Source of the DNA: an uncultured Muribaculaceae bacterium
GTDB taxonomy: Bacteria > Bacteroidota > Bacteroidia > Bacteroidales > Muribaculaceae
Assembly: GCA_910583795.1 (NCBI GenBank)
Contig: CAJTZQ010000001.1
Location: forward strand, 1-64,000
Length of the DNA: 64,000 nt
Reading direction: 5' to 3'
The position numbers were made by a program, and so were the translations under genes. The notes beneath the pieces are model-generated. The model saw nothing but the letters and a program-made list of their open reading frames with translations. It ran no database searches and had not been told where the DNA came from. Below, piece after piece: positions 26,378 to 33,881 of this stretch. The stretch's first letter is position 1, and each line of letters starts with the position of its first letter.

Positions 26378-26790
26378 GCAACGGCATGTATCTTATAACC
26401 TTATATTGTTCAACTTTCGGAAGCGAAAGTTGAACAATATAATAACAATTTCAATACTGAGACGTTATATTCTTAAGGGTCGACATAACCCGGCAGCATC
26501 AGTAGTCTTGTTTATTTCAGCCGACTGATTCAGCCGATCTTGTCAAACCACCCAAAATTTAGATTATTCAACTTTCGCAAGCGAAAGTTGAGGGTTATGT
26601 GGTTATAAGGTTAAAAGGTTAATCTCCAATTGTGGAAAGATATCCGGCTTCGTTAGATATTATCTATAGATATAACCCTTTAACCCCTTAACCTCCAAAC
26701 CTTAAGTGAGCTTGCGAAACTTAAATTAGATTAACAATCAGTGCTTTATAGAAACCAAAATTCCGAGAAGCATTACAAAAACAAAAGACA
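26378..26790. repeat. Intergenic stretch with palindrome and family 1 copy C
   Basis: A perfect inverted repeat of 17 pairs (26403-26440, ATATTGTTCAACTTTCG, loop GAAG, complementary arm) lies after the lipoprotein and may act in 3' end formation. The complete element copy C spans about 26564-26728: CAACTTTCGCAAGCGAAAG end, GGTTATAAGG/GGTTAA arm, core with CCAATTGTGG and GATATTAT, AACCC arm and TTAAGTGAGCTTGCGAAAC end. No gene is supported, and no clear promoter for the FKBP gene. Confidence 0.8.
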
Positions 26791-27381
26791 ATGGATAAAT
26801 TAAGTTATGCATGGGGCATGGCGCTCGGCCAGCAGCTCCGCGCAATGGGGGTCAGCAACCTCGACAAAGCAGAATTCGATGAAGGCGTTCATGCAGCTTT
26901 CGACGGCAAAGAAACAAAAATCTCACCGGAAGAGGCTAATAAGCTAATACAGGAATATCTTCAGGAACTCACCGAAAAGAAAGCCGCCGAAATCAAATCG
27001 GTAGGCGAGAAATTCCTTGCGGAGAACAAGAAAAAAGAAAACGTAAAAGAAACCGCTTCCGGACTTCAATACATCGTTGACAAAGAAGGCACAGGCGCAC
27101 AGCCTACCGCAACCGACGAGGTGACAGTGCACTACACCGGCAAACTCCTCGACGGCACCGTATTCGACAGCTCCGTAAACCGCGGAGAACCCGCCACATT
27201 CCCTCTCAACCGCGTAATCCCCGGTTGGACAGAAGGCGTGCAGCTTATGAAAGAGGGTGCAAAATACACATTCTTTATCCCTTCCGACCTCGCTTACGGT
27301 CCACAGGGTGTGCCCAACGCTATCCCGCCCCACTCCACCCTTATCTTCGACGTGGAACTTATAAAAGTTGTAAAGAAATAA
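26791..27381 (+). CDS. FKBP-type peptidyl-prolyl isomerase, cytoplasmic (FklB-like)
   Basis: A 196-residue protein without a signal peptide. Residues 1-85 form the dimerising N-terminal helical domain of Mip/FklB enzymes (MDKLSYAWGMALGQQL, EEANKLIQEYLQEL). Residues about 95-195 are the FKBP domain with VHYTGKLLDGTVFDSS, PLNRVIPGWTEGVQLM, YTFFIPSDLAYGP and LIFDVELIKV, all retaining the active-site residues. It catalyses proline cis/trans isomerisation and may act as a chaperone. The next gene, 16 bases downstream, is a lipoprotein version with a very similar catalytic domain. Confidence 0.92.
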   Translation: MDKLSYAWGMALGQQLRAMGVSNLDKAEFDEGVHAAFDGKETKISPEEANKLIQEYLQELTEKKAAEIKSVGEKFLAENKKKENVKETASGLQYIVDKEGTGAQPTATDEVTVHYTGKLLDGTVFDSSVNRGEPATFPLNRVIPGWTEGVQLMKEGAKYTFFIPSDLAYGPQGVPNAIPPHSTLIFDVELIKVVKK

Positions 27382-27397
27382 AAACTGCATAAACATA

Positions 27398-27967
27398 ATG
27401 AAAAAGATTTTTATTCCGGTAGCCTTCACGGCAGCCATAGCTATACTCGCAATGGGCGGCCTTACTTCTTGCAACGGCAACAAAGCAAAACAGGAAGATT
27501 CAGCCAAAGTGATTGAAGAAATGGTAGCCACTGTAGAAAAGGCAGCAACCCCTACCGCAGACCTTGCGAAATATGGTGCTGATTTCTTTAATAACGCCGA
27601 CAAGAAATCCGACACCCCTTCAGACTCCACATACGCTGTCACTGCATCAGGCATCAAGTATGCCGTGATCACCGAAGGGACAGGAAAAGCTCCCGGAGCA
27701 ACTGATGCCGTGACAGTACACTACACCGGCATGCTTACCGACGGCACTGTATTCGACAGTTCTGTCAGCCGTGGGGAACCCACAACTTTCCCGCTTAACC
27801 GCGTGATACCCGGATGGACCGAAGGTCTGCAACTTATGAAAGAAGGTGGAGAAGCTATCTTCTACATCCCGTCAAACCTTGCATACGGCGAACAGGGTGC
27901 CCCCGGTGCAATTCCTCCAAATTCCGACCTTATTTTCCAGGTTCTCCTCATCGGTGTGAACCAATGA
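27398..27967 (+). CDS. FKBP-type peptidyl-prolyl isomerase lipoprotein
   Basis: A 189-residue protein with signal peptide and lipobox LTSC (Cys near residue 25), a short charged linker and a complete FKBP domain: VHYTGMLTDGTVFDSS, PLNRVIPGWTEGLQLM, AIFYIPSNLAYGE, LIFQVLLIGV. It lacks the long dimerisation domain of its upstream paralogue. It is likely a membrane-anchored folding helper facing the periplasm. It is 16 bases from the gene before and overlaps the tiny lipoprotein gene after it by four bases (ATGA), so the cluster is one operon. Confidence 0.92.
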   Translation: MKKIFIPVAFTAAIAILAMGGLTSCNGNKAKQEDSAKVIEEMVATVEKAATPTADLAKYGADFFNNADKKSDTPSDSTYAVTASGIKYAVITEGTGKAPGATDAVTVHYTGMLTDGTVFDSSVSRGEPTTFPLNRVIPGWTEGLQLMKEGGEAIFYIPSNLAYGEQGAPGAIPPNSDLIFQVLLIGVNQ

Positions 27968-28182
27968 ACGGATATATGAACAACAAATTTATCAAACCGC
28001 GCACTGCCATATTCATGGCGGTCGCGGTTTTATCTCTTTCCCTCGTATCCTGTAAGGGAAGAAGGGCTTCAGATATGGTCCCATCGGGCGACACCGTTGA
28101 AGTGGTGGTGGCTCCCGCTTCGGAAACAGGAAATACCCAGAACCCTACTCAACTCAATGACTCTATTCAACATGAAATTTAA
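27964..28182 (+). CDS. Tiny lipoprotein
   Basis: 72 residues, or 68 if the ATG at 27976 is used. A signal peptide ending in lipobox LVSC is followed by only about 40 charged and polar residues (KGRRASDMVPSGDT...). It overlaps the preceding FKBP stop by four bases and the next FKBP-like start by eleven, so it is translated within the cluster. No family is recognised. It may be a small envelope accessory of the FKBP proteins. The coupling and clean lipobox support it as real. Confidence 0.65.
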   Translation: MNGYMNNKFIKPRTAIFMAVAVLSLSLVSCKGRRASDMVPSGDTVEVVVAPASETGNTQNPTQLNDSIQHEI

Positions 28183-29038
28183 ATCTTATCTCTTAATGGC
28201 GGCTTGCGGTCTTGCTTTCGCAGCTTGCCAGAATCCTGAGGCTAAACCTCTTTCAGACGTCTCCGACGCTTCTAAAGCTGACTCGCTTATCTACTATTTC
28301 GCTCAGATGAGGGGTGCAGAATATGACCGCGAGGCTCAACGCGACACCACCCTTGCCACTCCTGAAGCGAAAAAAGCCTACGTAATGGGAGTGCAGGCAG
28401 GTCTTAACGCTACCAAAGACAACAATGAGGCTTACAACCGCGGCGTGTTCCTCGGTATGCAGATGGCTATGAACTTTCAGCAGTTTCAAAAAGACTACGA
28501 CATCAAGCTGAATAAGAAAGTGTTCCTCGAAGGTCTCGCAGAGGCGCTCTCTTCCGATTCACTGGCTAATCCATCCGACATGCAACGTGAATTCTATCGT
28601 CTTATGGGAGAATTTAATTCCAAGAAAGAGGAGCGCGATAATAAAGCCGCTACAGAAAATCTTTCAAAAGCTGCCGCAAACCTCAAACTGAAAGCGATCG
28701 GAGAGAATCTTTATGGAGAAGTCACTGAAAAAGCTGACGGGGTGCAGATTAAAGACGGTGACGAAGTAGACGCCACAATCACTCTCGCGAAAGCTGACGG
28801 CAAGGAGATTGAAGCCCCGCTTCCCACAAAAGTCAAAGTAGGCTCCCGTAATCTCCCCGAACCGGTAAGCGAAGCTCTGAAGTCGCTCAAAAGCGGAGAA
28901 ACCGGCAAGTTCGCCACAAGCGCAAGAACTATCTTCGGTCAACGCTCATCGCAAATAGGTCTTGAACCTGCCGACGTGGTCATCATGACTATAAAAGCTA
29001 CCGTGGCTCCAACAGAAGAAACTCCCAAAACAAAATAA
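28172..29038 (+). CDS. FKBP-like lipoprotein with degenerate isomerase domain
   Basis: 288 residues; start at MKFKSYLLMAACG, giving lipobox FAAC. Residues about 30-170 look like the helical Mip/FKBP N-terminal domain (DSLIYYFAQMRGAEYD, FLEGLAEALSSD). The C-terminal part keeps an FKBP-like outline (VQIKDGDEVDATITLAKADG, PEPVSEALKSLKSGETGKF, DVVIMTIKATV), but the YTG, FDSS and W/Y active-site residues of the two upstream paralogues are missing. It is probably a chaperone-like protein without isomerase activity. It is last in the four-gene cluster and followed by hairpin repeats. Confidence 0.75.
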   Translation: MKFKSYLLMAACGLAFAACQNPEAKPLSDVSDASKADSLIYYFAQMRGAEYDREAQRDTTLATPEAKKAYVMGVQAGLNATKDNNEAYNRGVFLGMQMAMNFQQFQKDYDIKLNKKVFLEGLAEALSSDSLANPSDMQREFYRLMGEFNSKKEERDNKAATENLSKAAANLKLKAIGENLYGEVTEKADGVQIKDGDEVDATITLAKADGKEIEAPLPTKVKVGSRNLPEPVSEALKSLKSGETGKFATSARTIFGQRSSQIGLEPADVVIMTIKATVAPTEETPKTK

Positions 29039-29282
29039 TTTTTGCTATCGCAAAAGGGTTAAAAGGTTAAGGGGTTATAAGGTTAATATTCAATTTAAAG
29101 AGAGCTTATCTTTTACGACAAGCTTTTACTGAATAATTACCTTATAGCCCCTTAACTTTTTTTTGCGACAGCAAAAAAATAATAACCCTTTAACCCTTTA
29201 ACCCCTTAACCCTTTTGCGATAGCAAAAATTAATATAACCCCTTAACCTCTTAACCCCTTAACCCTTTTGCGATAGCAAAAA
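29039..29282. repeat. Hairpin-rich gap with AACCC/GGTTA arrays
   Basis: Four copies of a TTTTTGC-GATAGC-AAAA hairpin (about 29041-29057, 29166-29186, 29211-29226, 29266-29283) are interspersed with GGTTAAGGGG and AACCCCTTAACC units. This looks like a second subtype of the family 1 elements, with a different stem. The hairpins border the stops of both convergent genes and probably act as bidirectional terminators. Confidence 0.75.
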
Positions 29283-29648
29283 TTATTCATCATCAGAAAG
29301 CACGAAAGGCACCGAAACCTGAGCGGTTGCCTCTACCGGCACACCGTCTTTATCAGCAGGTATCCATGCCGGCATCTTCTTCACTATTCTTATTGCCTCC
29401 TGCTCAAGATCCGGATCTACCATCCTTACAATCTTGATGCTCCCGATGGAGCCATCTGTATTTACAGTGAACTGAACGTTCACTACTCCTTCCACACCCA
29501 TCGATTTTGAAGTCTGGGGATAGATAAGGTTGGTGGATATAAACTTATCCAACGCCTCTTTTCCTCCGGGGAAAGTAGGAGTATCAGCCGCAATTGCACC
29601 CATTGAAACGCCTGCAAAGGCGAGCATGCTTATAATCAGTTTTTTCAT
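29283..29648 (-). CDS. Small secreted TonB C-terminal-domain protein
   Basis: 121 residues from MKKLIISMLAFAG. A cleavable signal peptide ends near AIAA. The mature part is a single TonB C-terminal domain: FPGGKEALDKFISTNLIYP, GVEGVVNVQFTVNTDGSI, LEQEAIRIVKKMPAWIPA and VEATAQVSVPFVL. It lacks the membrane anchor and proline-rich spacer of a true TonB energy transducer, so it is probably a free periplasmic TonB_C protein of unknown partner. A frame extending 25 codons upstream runs into heptamer repeats and is not used. Confidence 0.8.
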   Translation of the reverse strand: MKKLIISMLAFAGVSMGAIAADTPTFPGGKEALDKFISTNLIYPQTSKSMGVEGVVNVQFTVNTDGSIGSIKIVRMVDPDLEQEAIRIVKKMPAWIPADKDGVPVEATAQVSVPFVLSDDE

Positions 29649-29671
29649 ATTCAATATTGTTTTGTATCGGT

Positions 29672-29907
29672 CTTTGGTCGTTGGTCTTTGGTCGCTGGTC
29701 GTCGGTCGTTGGTCGTCGGTCATCGGTCGTTGGTTTATAGTATACGGTTTATAGTTTAAGAATTATTTGAAACTTACTATTCATAACTAATGACCAATAA
29801 CTAATTCACTAATGACTAATGACTAATTCACTAATGACTAATCCACTAATGACCCTAAACCCTAAACCCTAAACCCTAAACCCTAAACCCTAAACCCTAA
29901 ACCCTAT
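29672..29907. repeat. Family 2 repeat, long copy
   Basis: GGTCGTTGGTCG-type heptamers, GGTTTATAGTATACGG, the core AAGAATTATTTGAAACTTAC, ACTAATGACTAATT units and seven consecutive CCCTAAA heptamers. Near-identical over its core to 1.93-2.05 kb. It occupies most of the gap between the TonB-like and phosphatase genes. Confidence 0.85.
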
Positions 29908-29935
29908 ATATTAGACAATCTTTTTGCCTGAAAGA

Positions 29936-30454
29936 TTACACCGGCATCAAATTTTTCAACATATTGCGGCAACCGTCTTCAAGAAGATCAAGCACAAGTT
30001 CAAATCCTTCCGCGCCGTCGTAATAAGGATCCGGTACACAATCGCACTGTGGGAAACCCTGTACAAAATCTATCATTCTGACCACCTTACGTTCATCATC
30101 CAAAGTGGAAGCCATGCCGCGCAACCGGTCGAAATTGCTATGATCCATAGCTACAATCAAATCAAATTTATCGAAATCCGACATTCTGACCTGTCGACTG
30201 TGATGCACGAGATTATACCCACGTTGAAACGCATGTAGCCTCATGCGCCGGTCAGGAAGGTCGCCGGCATGACCTCCGTACAAGCCTGCAGAATCGATTT
30301 CAAACCGATCCTGCAAACCGGCTTCATCCACCAAGCTTCTCATCACCCCTTCCGCAGCCGGTGAGCGGCATATATTTCCAAGGCAAACAAACAGTATTTT
30401 AACCTTGCTCTTTTTAGCCACTTCTTCGACTATATCGGGTATTTCACGTGTCAT
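29936..30454 (-). CDS. Low-molecular-weight protein-tyrosine phosphatase
   Basis: 172 residues from the ATG; an in-frame TTG eight codons earlier is less likely, because the promoter places the transcript start near 30494 and both remain downstream. The P-loop CLGNICRSP lies near residue 25, with catalytic Cys and Arg intact. The general-acid Asp is in VPDPYYDG near the C-terminus. These enzymes dephosphorylate tyrosine kinases that control polysaccharide export, but no tyrosine kinase is seen nearby, so the substrate is open. Housekeeping arsenate-reductase-like activity is unlikely without the specific Cys pair. Confidence 0.9.
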   Translation of the reverse strand: MTREIPDIVEEVAKKSKVKILFVCLGNICRSPAAEGVMRSLVDEAGLQDRFEIDSAGLYGGHAGDLPDRRMRLHAFQRGYNLVHHSRQVRMSDFDKFDLIVAMDHSNFDRLRGMASTLDDERKVVRMIDFVQGFPQCDCVPDPYYDGAEGFELVLDLLEDGCRNMLKNLMPV

Positions 30455-30478
30455 ATAGATTTGATTTTGCTTTCTCAA

Positions 30479-30692
30479 AATGGTGGTTAATTCTTAGGTT
30501 GCAAAATTAATAAATCTTTGTCAATTATTAAACGCAGATCGGGGGTTAGGTGTTTTCTGTTTATGGTCGCACGTTGGACGTTTCCCGTTGTCCGTCGGGA
30601 GATTCATTATTAATCGAGTTAAATCTTGATTAATCGGGACCATTGTTCCAACGGAAAACGGAAAACTCTCAACTCTAAACCTTCAACCCGCT
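30479..30692. repeat. Gap with promoter and CGTTGGA-type heptamer inverted repeat
   Basis: After the phosphatase promoter (30502-30532) lies an imperfect inverted repeat: CGTTGGACGTTTCCCGTTG units on the left, AACGGAAAACGGAAAAC units on the right and an ATTAATC.../GATTAAT core. CTCAACTCTAAACC heptamers then lead directly to the AsmA start. No promoter for the AsmA gene is evident. Confidence 0.65.
30502..30532 (-). promoter_or_regulatory. Promoter of the phosphatase gene
   Basis: On the minus strand TTTA (30529-30532), 19 bases, TAATTTTG (30502-30509): one mismatch from the consensus. Predicted start about 30494, giving a leader of roughly 40 bases. Confidence 0.65.
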
Positions 30693-33600
30693 ATGTCTAA
30701 TCATCCCACAAGCCCATCACATATTAAATCCGGCATTATAAAAAAAGCTCTTAAAATCACCGTATGCACCTTAGGAGCTGTAGCCGCAGTTATAATCATC
30801 TTTTTTGTCGGTGTGAATCTGTATCTCACTCCGGAAAGGCTTTCAGATATCATAAGCCGAGAAGGGAGCAAGTATCTAAATGCTCAAGTCAAGGTTTCAA
30901 ATGTGTCTTACACATTCTGGTCCACCTTCCCGAATCTGCATGTCCACATCGATTCTTTGAGCATAAACTCAAGGGCCTTAAAGAATCTGCCGACATCAAT
31001 ACGGCATAAACTACCCGACAATTGTGATTTTCTTGCTTCCACAGGAGCAATCGAAGCCGGCTTGAACGTTATAAAGACGCTTAAAGGGGAGATCGATCTG
31101 AGGGAAATCAAGATATCGTCTCCCAAGGTCAACCTTGTCTCTTACAGTGACTCTATCAACAATTACTCCATATTTCCCCGCATGCATCCAAGAAGGGACA
31201 TAACACACGTTTCAATCGACGCCATAGATATTTCAGCTCCCGTGGTATTGTCATATTCCGATGTAATGTCGCAATCATCTGCAGACGTAAAAATCAACAG
31301 ATTCACACTCGCAAAGGGAGATATCGACAACACATACGCAATGTCTGTTTCCGCCATAGCCGACGGAAACATAAAAAATGTCCGTATCCCTCAAGCTTCA
31401 CCTATCGACATAAACGGCACAATACGACTACAATTTGATCCCATTACCATATACCTGACAAAATTCGCAATTGATTTTGCAGGTATAAAGACATCAACAG
31501 ATCTTGACATGATTGCCGGAGAAACCCCTGTGATCAATTCATTGTCAACAGACATTAGTGTCCCCGATGCGCTTCCGTTGTTCAATATGTTTCCTGACAA
31601 CTTATCCGACAATCTTAAAAATATCAACGGACATCTTCCTCTTGCAATAAACATCAATCTCACCGAGCCTTTCTGTATTAAAAACGCAAACAGTAACCGG
31701 ATTTCCATATCCAATCTACCGGCATTCACTACCAATATAGAAGTCAAAAACGCCGGAATAATTTATTCCATTTCCCCAAAACGGGAGTTTAATTTTTCCG
31801 ATATAAATTTATCGGCATTCCTCGACATTGATCCGCGAAAGAATGAGGCAAACAGACTTGAAATCTACAATTGCTCATTACTGTCAGACGGTTCCGAGTT
31901 TTCGTTCTCCGGATCGGCAAAAGAACTGCTGAATGGCAACCCGCTTATAAATGCTGACATCAAATGCCTGGCAAACATATCAAAACTCACCAAAATCTTC
32001 ATGTCTGACTCTCCTCTTAAGATGGAAGGTTCTCTAAATGGAAATACAAACATATCATGCCGCCTCGCAGATTTAACGGGAAAGAAGGTCAGAGACCTTA
32101 CCGTTGACGGCAATTTCAAGTCAAAGAATTTAAAAATAACCGATACAGCAAAAAAATTGATCGCTTCAATATCAGGAGTGGTCCTTGACATTCGCGCGGT
32201 TTTGCCGTCACTGTCTTTAGATTCTTTATCAGACGGGAAAATGAATCTTGCTTCGGTTGCTGAAAAAACTGAAATCAGGAATCTTGCCGACTCCTCTGTC
32301 ACCACTCTCGAAAACACCCGTATTTCAGCAAAATTAGGCACAGGGGGAAACATCTCCAATCCCACCGTTGCCGGAAAAGCCGATGTCAAGTCAGACCGCA
32401 TCGCTTCCTATCAGCCTGGAATGCAATTCGAATCGACAGACATTGCTTTGAATATGAACGCATCCCTACGTCATTCACCCTGGACACCGTCATCCGGACA
32501 GACTTTCCATTATTCATCTAACGGGGATTCACTGATAGCCTGCCGCACACGCCATACGCCACTATACCTTGTCGCGGAGATTCCCCCGATGATGCAATCC
32601 GCCCTGAGCCTGTTAAACCTTAAAGCCGACATATCGGCAGCAAAAGGGTATTTACTGGCAGAGGCATATCCGGCTGTCAACCACTTCTCAAATTTAAATT
32701 TCTCTACAGATATCGACTCTCTTTCGATTGCAAGTCTGAATCTTGAATCAAGGTCATCATCAGCACAGATATCAGGAAAGATCAAAGGATTGCGGCAATT
32801 CCTTTCATCATCTTCACCGGCGTTGCTCATCGTGGATTTGGACGCTGATTTTTCTGATGTCAACATCAATGAGCTTGCGGGTACATACTATGCGGGAGTT
32901 GCAAAATCTACCGGAAAACCCGTCAGTTTTACCGTTCCTCCCCTTGGACCATACACTGCCGCCGACTCACTGTGCGTTGCAATCCCCCGGAATATCCGGG
33001 CAAACCTTCGATTGCATTCCGACCGTGCGGAATATCAGGGGTGGACTTTTAAACCCCTGTCCACCGAATTATCACTTCATGACGGGGTTGCAAGAATCGG
33101 TAATCTCAACATCGGATCAGGGTTCTGTTCCGCTTCAGTCGACTGGACTTACTCAACAAAACAACTTGACGATATCTTCATGCATCTCAATATAGGAGTG
33201 GATGACTTTGATTTCGATAAATTTTTCACTGCATTCCCATCTCTTGTTGCCAAGACCCCTGAGCTTGCAAATCTTTCCGGGGAATTGTCGGCAAAAGCCG
33301 AAGGAGAATTCTTGATGTTTCCCGACATGTTTCTCAACACCCCGTCACTTGAAGGGGAATTGACCCTCTCGGGCGACAGCATCCAATACGCACGTGACAA
33401 AAAGACAGCAAGAATCACTCATTTTCTGTTGTTGAAGGGAGACGGACCGTTGAAAATAGGCGATTTCACAGCACACGGCTCGTTTCACGACAACCTCCTG
33501 CAAGTGGCTCCATTCTCCATTAAATGCGGAGGTTATGAAATCATGTTGGGAGGAGTCAACAACCTTCAGGGAGAAATATACTATCATCTCGGATTGATGC

Positions 33601-33839
33601 ATTCACCATTCCATTTCCCCTTTGGAATAAATCTTGTGGGCAACTATCATCACCCTGAAATTCGTTTCGGCGGAGACGGGATCAAAGATGGCAGGGAGCG
33701 TAAAATCGCAGCCGATCTCCGAGAATCGGCAAATGTCAATATAATGCGTCAGTTGAAACACGGATGGCTACTTTTCATAGAAAATGCAGCCAAATATGAT
33801 GCTAAAAACAATCATGACTATGTTTTCAACGTTCCTTAA
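30693..33839 (+). CDS. AsmA-family envelope protein
   Basis: A 1048-residue protein with a short cytosolic N-terminus and one membrane helix (residues about 15-40, ICTLGAVAAVIIIFF-like). A very long periplasmic part of repeated beta strands follows, with LDSLSINSRALKN-, SAEISGK- and LSGDSIQYARDKK-type segments. Near the C-terminus it has the AsmA_2 pattern ending in GINLVGNYHHPEIRFGGDG. Proteins of this group bridge inner and outer membrane and are linked to phospholipid transport or outer-membrane assembly. It lies 42 bases before the HAD/AroB fusion on the same strand, so co-transcription is possible. Confidence 0.8.
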   Translation: MSNHPTSPSHIKSGIIKKALKITVCTLGAVAAVIIIFFVGVNLYLTPERLSDIISREGSKYLNAQVKVSNVSYTFWSTFPNLHVHIDSLSINSRALKNLPTSIRHKLPDNCDFLASTGAIEAGLNVIKTLKGEIDLREIKISSPKVNLVSYSDSINNYSIFPRMHPRRDITHVSIDAIDISAPVVLSYSDVMSQSSADVKINRFTLAKGDIDNTYAMSVSAIADGNIKNVRIPQASPIDINGTIRLQFDPITIYLTKFAIDFAGIKTSTDLDMIAGETPVINSLSTDISVPDALPLFNMFPDNLSDNLKNINGHLPLAININLTEPFCIKNANSNRISISNLPAFTTNIEVKNAGIIYSISPKREFNFSDINLSAFLDIDPRKNEANRLEIYNCSLLSDGSEFSFSGSAKELLNGNPLINADIKCLANISKLTKIFMSDSPLKMEGSLNGNTNISCRLADLTGKKVRDLTVDGNFKSKNLKITDTAKKLIASISGVVLDIRAVLPSLSLDSLSDGKMNLASVAEKTEIRNLADSSVTTLENTRISAKLGTGGNISNPTVAGKADVKSDRIASYQPGMQFESTDIALNMNASLRHSPWTPSSGQTFHYSSNGDSLIACRTRHTPLYLVAEIPPMMQSALSLLNLKADISAAKGYLLAEAYPAVNHFSNLNFSTDIDSLSIASLNLESRSSSAQISGKIKGLRQFLSSSSPALLIVDLDADFSDVNINELAGTYYAGVAKSTGKPVSFTVPPLGPYTAADSLCVAIPRNIRANLRLHSDRAEYQGWTFKPLSTELSLHDGVARIGNLNIGSGFCSASVDWTYSTKQLDDIFMHLNIGVDDFDFDKFFTAFPSLVAKTPELANLSGELSAKAEGEFLMFPDMFLNTPSLEGELTLSGDSIQYARDKKTARITHFLLLKGDGPLKIGDFTAHGSFHDNLLQVAPFSIKCGGYEIMLGGVNNLQGEIYYHLGLMHSPFHFPFGINLVGNYHHPEIRFGGDGIKDGRERKIAADLRESANVNIMRQLKHGWLLFIENAAKYDAKNNHDYVFNVP

Positions 33840-33881
33840 TAAAAATGCCCCATATCTCACACCGGGCAACAGATTATAATT

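Noticed and set aside
29855..29907. Telomere-like CCCTAAA repeats as a chromosome end
   Set aside because: They lie between genes in several places and within longer heptamer elements, not at an end.
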